Part shown: in pieces, positions 61,315 through 64,000 of the stretch
Position numbering within the stretch: position 1 is the first letter of the stretch
How the letters are laid out: every line of letters begins with the position of its first letter
Assembly (NCBI GenBank): GCA_905250075.1
Contig: CAJNOP010000012.1
Location: 496,001-560,000 of the forward strand
Reading direction: 5' to 3'
DNA: 64,000 nt
Source of the DNA: Rotaria sp. Silwood1
Lineage: Eukaryota; Rotifera; Eurotatoria; Philodinida; Philodinidae
Translations under genes and position numbers: made by a program
Notes under the pieces: generated by a model
Told to the model about the DNA's origin: nothing
Database searches by the model: none
What the model saw: only the letters and a program-made list of their open reading frames with translations

Positions 61315-63991
61315 TTAACATTGCACAAGACTTGGATAATCACATTGATCACTCAATGCATTAAACCAAAGACCAGGCGGACAACTACGACTATATAGAA
61401 CTCCATTGGGTAGACCCAAATCATCTAAATAATAATTTCATATAAACATAAAATTGTTTTTTTATTTTTTAACTTACATTGTCCAAAATATACACATTCA
61501 AAGTATCGACCTTGTTTACAGCTTGATAGATCAGGGAAACGACCATTAGCTTGGCAACGGAAATATTCTAAAAAAAAGAAAACAAAATTTTATTGCGAAA
61601 AAAAATTTTATTTAATTACCAGATTCACATCGTTGACCAGTAAAACCTGGTTTACAAATACAAATAGGTGTGCCTCCTTGTTCTTGACAAGTTCCGCTAT
61701 TTTGACATAATGATGGACTACACATACTTTGACCACGACTTATACTCGAAGCTAAAAAAACAACATTTTCTCAAATAAATCATCAGCAAATCATTCGAAT
61801 GGAACAAAAACAAAACATACAAATTGATATTTCACACATTGGTCCAGTAAATCCACTAAAACATTGACAAAGTTTTGCACCAGCTGAACCGGTATAACAT
61901 AAACCCCCATTGCGACAATGGCAAGCGTATTGTAATGATTTATCTCCTTGACTAATTGATATTTTATCTATTGAAAAAGAAATATAGAAATAAATTTTTT
62001 TTCTTTACGTCACTTACGATTACTACTAATCATTAAAACTGAAGAACCTGTTACACTTGGTGATACACCGGTTGTATTACATTGTGGTCGAAAAACTCGA
62101 TCAGGACAAAAACATGCATATGCATTTATTAGATCATAACATGTACCACCTCCCAAACTAAAATTGAAAATAATAAAAATAAAAATGAAAAAAAATTGTT
62201 TGTTTACCAAGGATTTGAAGCACATTCATTAATATCTAGTAAAATAAAACAATGAGAAATTATAAATAAAATCATTGATTTTTATTTTGTACTCAACTAT
62301 TTTCACAATAAACGCCTGTATAACCTTCTCGACATCGACATGCATAGGTTGTTCCACCGACTAATACACATTGACCACCATTACATGCATTTCTTGATAA
62401 TGGACTACATGTCGAAATAGATGGAACAGCATTACCATTTGTTTCTGAACCATATTTTGCATTATGACCAAACATTAATGAAACTATTGGAGTAGTTGTC
62501 TGTGGTGATGGTATTGTTGGTAATGCATAGAGATTGCGAGTTGAATCTAAGTTTTGGTTTTTTTTTTTTATTCAAACGATTAAAAGAGCTTCAATAATAA
62601 AAACAAAACCTACTAGTTGAATTGCATGATAGACTGAGTGTACCATCTGGACAAATACAAACATAAGAAGGTCCATTTTGATTTAATTGATAACAAATAC
62701 CAGTGGAACAAGGATTTGATAAACAACCTGATCTTGTGATACGGACTATTTGAAGAGAATACTTATTTATTTATTATTTGAACAATTAAATATTTTTTTT
62801 TATTACCTTCACAATTTTCACCGGTAAATCCTTCATAACATTGACATCGATATCCAGTTTTACCTGATAGACAACGTCCATTTGTTTTACATGGATTTGA
62901 TGAACAAAAATCAATTTCTATAAAAAAAATTAAAAATTGTCATTGGTTTTCTAGTTTATTTAATTCAAAAACAAACCTCGTTCACATCGCAGACCTGTAT
63001 AATTAGGAGGACCTATGAAAACAATATATATATATTCATTCTAATTCTTATTAAAAACATTTCAATTCTATTATATACATTGACAACAAGTGGAGCCAAT
63101 TTGTCCAATAGTGCATGATGGCTCATTAGCTGAATATGGTAAACAAGTACCACCATTCTTGCACGTTAAATGAGTACAAACTGAATTCGTTGCTATTTAT
63201 AAATATAAATAAAGATATCTTTAAAATTTATTCAATAAGATATCCTTTACTTGGACATGTATCAATAGTTGTAAAAGTAATACCATCGCTTTGACACATA
63301 CACATATAACCTTTTGGAGCTGCTGTTAGAGTTAAACATCGTCCTTGTGGTCCACAAGGTAATGTTGCACAAGGATCTAGAATTTCAAACAAGATTAATT
63401 TTTATCAAGAATAAAAAGTAAATGTTTACTTTTTGGTGTTGAACAATTTGCCATTTGAATAGTACCATCATGACATCGACAAATGTATCCATTGAGTAAA
63501 TTTGCAGTAATTTCACAATCTCCAGGACCACATGGATTCGGTAGACATGGATCTAATGAAAGAGAATGTGTAAAAAGAATTATAAAATCTAATTCGTCAT
63601 TTCAAAACTATAGATATTATAATTAGTGAAATTTTCTTTTCTTTTTTTTACAAAATCAACATACTTGGATCAGCACATTTAAACACAGTATTTTGTCCAT
63701 CTGGACATTGACAATAATATGGTAATTGTACTTGATTTGTTTGAATACATTTACCGAGTGGACCACATGGAGATGATTGACATGGATCTAAGATTATACA
63801 AATATGTTATATCTTGACTAAAATTTCTTTTCACAAACAAAAAAAAACTAGACCTACTCTTAAGTTCTGTACATAAAGTACCATTCCATTCAGGTAAACA
63901 ATGGCAAAGAAAACCATTTTCCAAGTCAATACAGGTACCATTATTAGCACATGGGTGCGATGCGCATTCATCTAATTCTAATGTTACAAAC
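61315..63991 (-). CDS. Secreted EGF-repeat protein with C-terminal chitin-binding (CBM14) domain (5' end outside window)
   Basis: An extracellular, cysteine-rich mosaic protein read over at least a dozen short exons, each roughly one EGF module. From the N side: [20 protein letters not shown] (63870-63980), then DPC-type modules (63660-63790, 63430-63555, 63250-63370), one near 63080-63195, [15 protein letters not shown] (62815-62920), one near 62620-62750, a threonine/serine-rich spacer with [16 protein letters not shown] (62290-62540), DINEC at 62208-62235 continuing at 62018-62157, and two more (61821-61967, 61620-61751). The last exons, 61567-61478 and 61424-61315, form a peritrophin-A-like domain: [15 protein letters not shown], then FECVYFG and [17 protein letters not shown], before TAA at 61315-61317. 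EGF modules of this kind often bind calcium or receptors, and CBM14 binds chitin. No membrane segment is seen in the visible part. Some middle exon edges are approximate. Confidence 0.85.
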
Positions 63992-64000
63992 AACTACACG

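Overview
The window reads as nuclear DNA of a small invertebrate, most likely a bdelloid rotifer. It is AT-rich, its genes are split by short GT-AG introns of about 50-70 bases, it carries a cellular RNA-dependent RNA polymerase gene (a family present and expanded in bdelloids), and its introns and gaps are full of small DNA transposons. The species call is an inference. A run of 100 N at 16300-16399 marks an assembly gap.

Layout. 1-4744 (minus): 5' two thirds of an ABCA-type lipid transporter gene, cut by the window edge. 6201-13218 (minus): complete 13-exon histidine decarboxylase gene with three transposon-derived palindromes or MITEs in its introns. 14997-15946: hAT-like MITE with a perfect 8-base target duplication. 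16400-19831: degenerate R2/R4-like non-LTR retrotransposon, followed head to tail by the 5' part of a second copy (about 19832-20574). 20575-24220: two palindromic motif-array elements. 25188-35727 (plus): 2H phosphoesterase, UDP-glucose 6-dehydrogenase, GNL1-type GTPase and TOM22, the first two only 50 bases apart. 39147-41440 (minus): RING/B-box (TRIM-like) gene. 43635-45588: a decayed MITE and Helitron-like DNA. 45585-53575 (minus): cellular RdRP gene. 54038-59170: nested palindromic transposon cluster. 60082-60600 (minus): Ly6/uPAR-domain protein. 61315-63991 (minus): secreted EGF-repeat protein with a C-terminal chitin-binding domain, cut by the window edge.

For the ABCA, HDC, UGDH, GNL1, TOM22, TRIM-like, RdRP and Ly6 genes I placed every exon boundary by GT-AG signal plus reading phase, and the phases close throughout. 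HDC gives 640 codons, UGDH 497, GNL1 608, TOM22 171, the TRIM-like protein 640 and the Ly6 protein 138. The genes are ordinary metazoan housekeeping and signalling genes with no obvious shared pathway.

The unusual content is the mobile DNA. There are at least ten small inverted-repeat elements, several with hAT-like termini and 8-base duplications. Many carry just inside their ends an array of a short GC-rich palindromic motif that differs from element to element. Several elements lie in introns, and some are nested inside one another.
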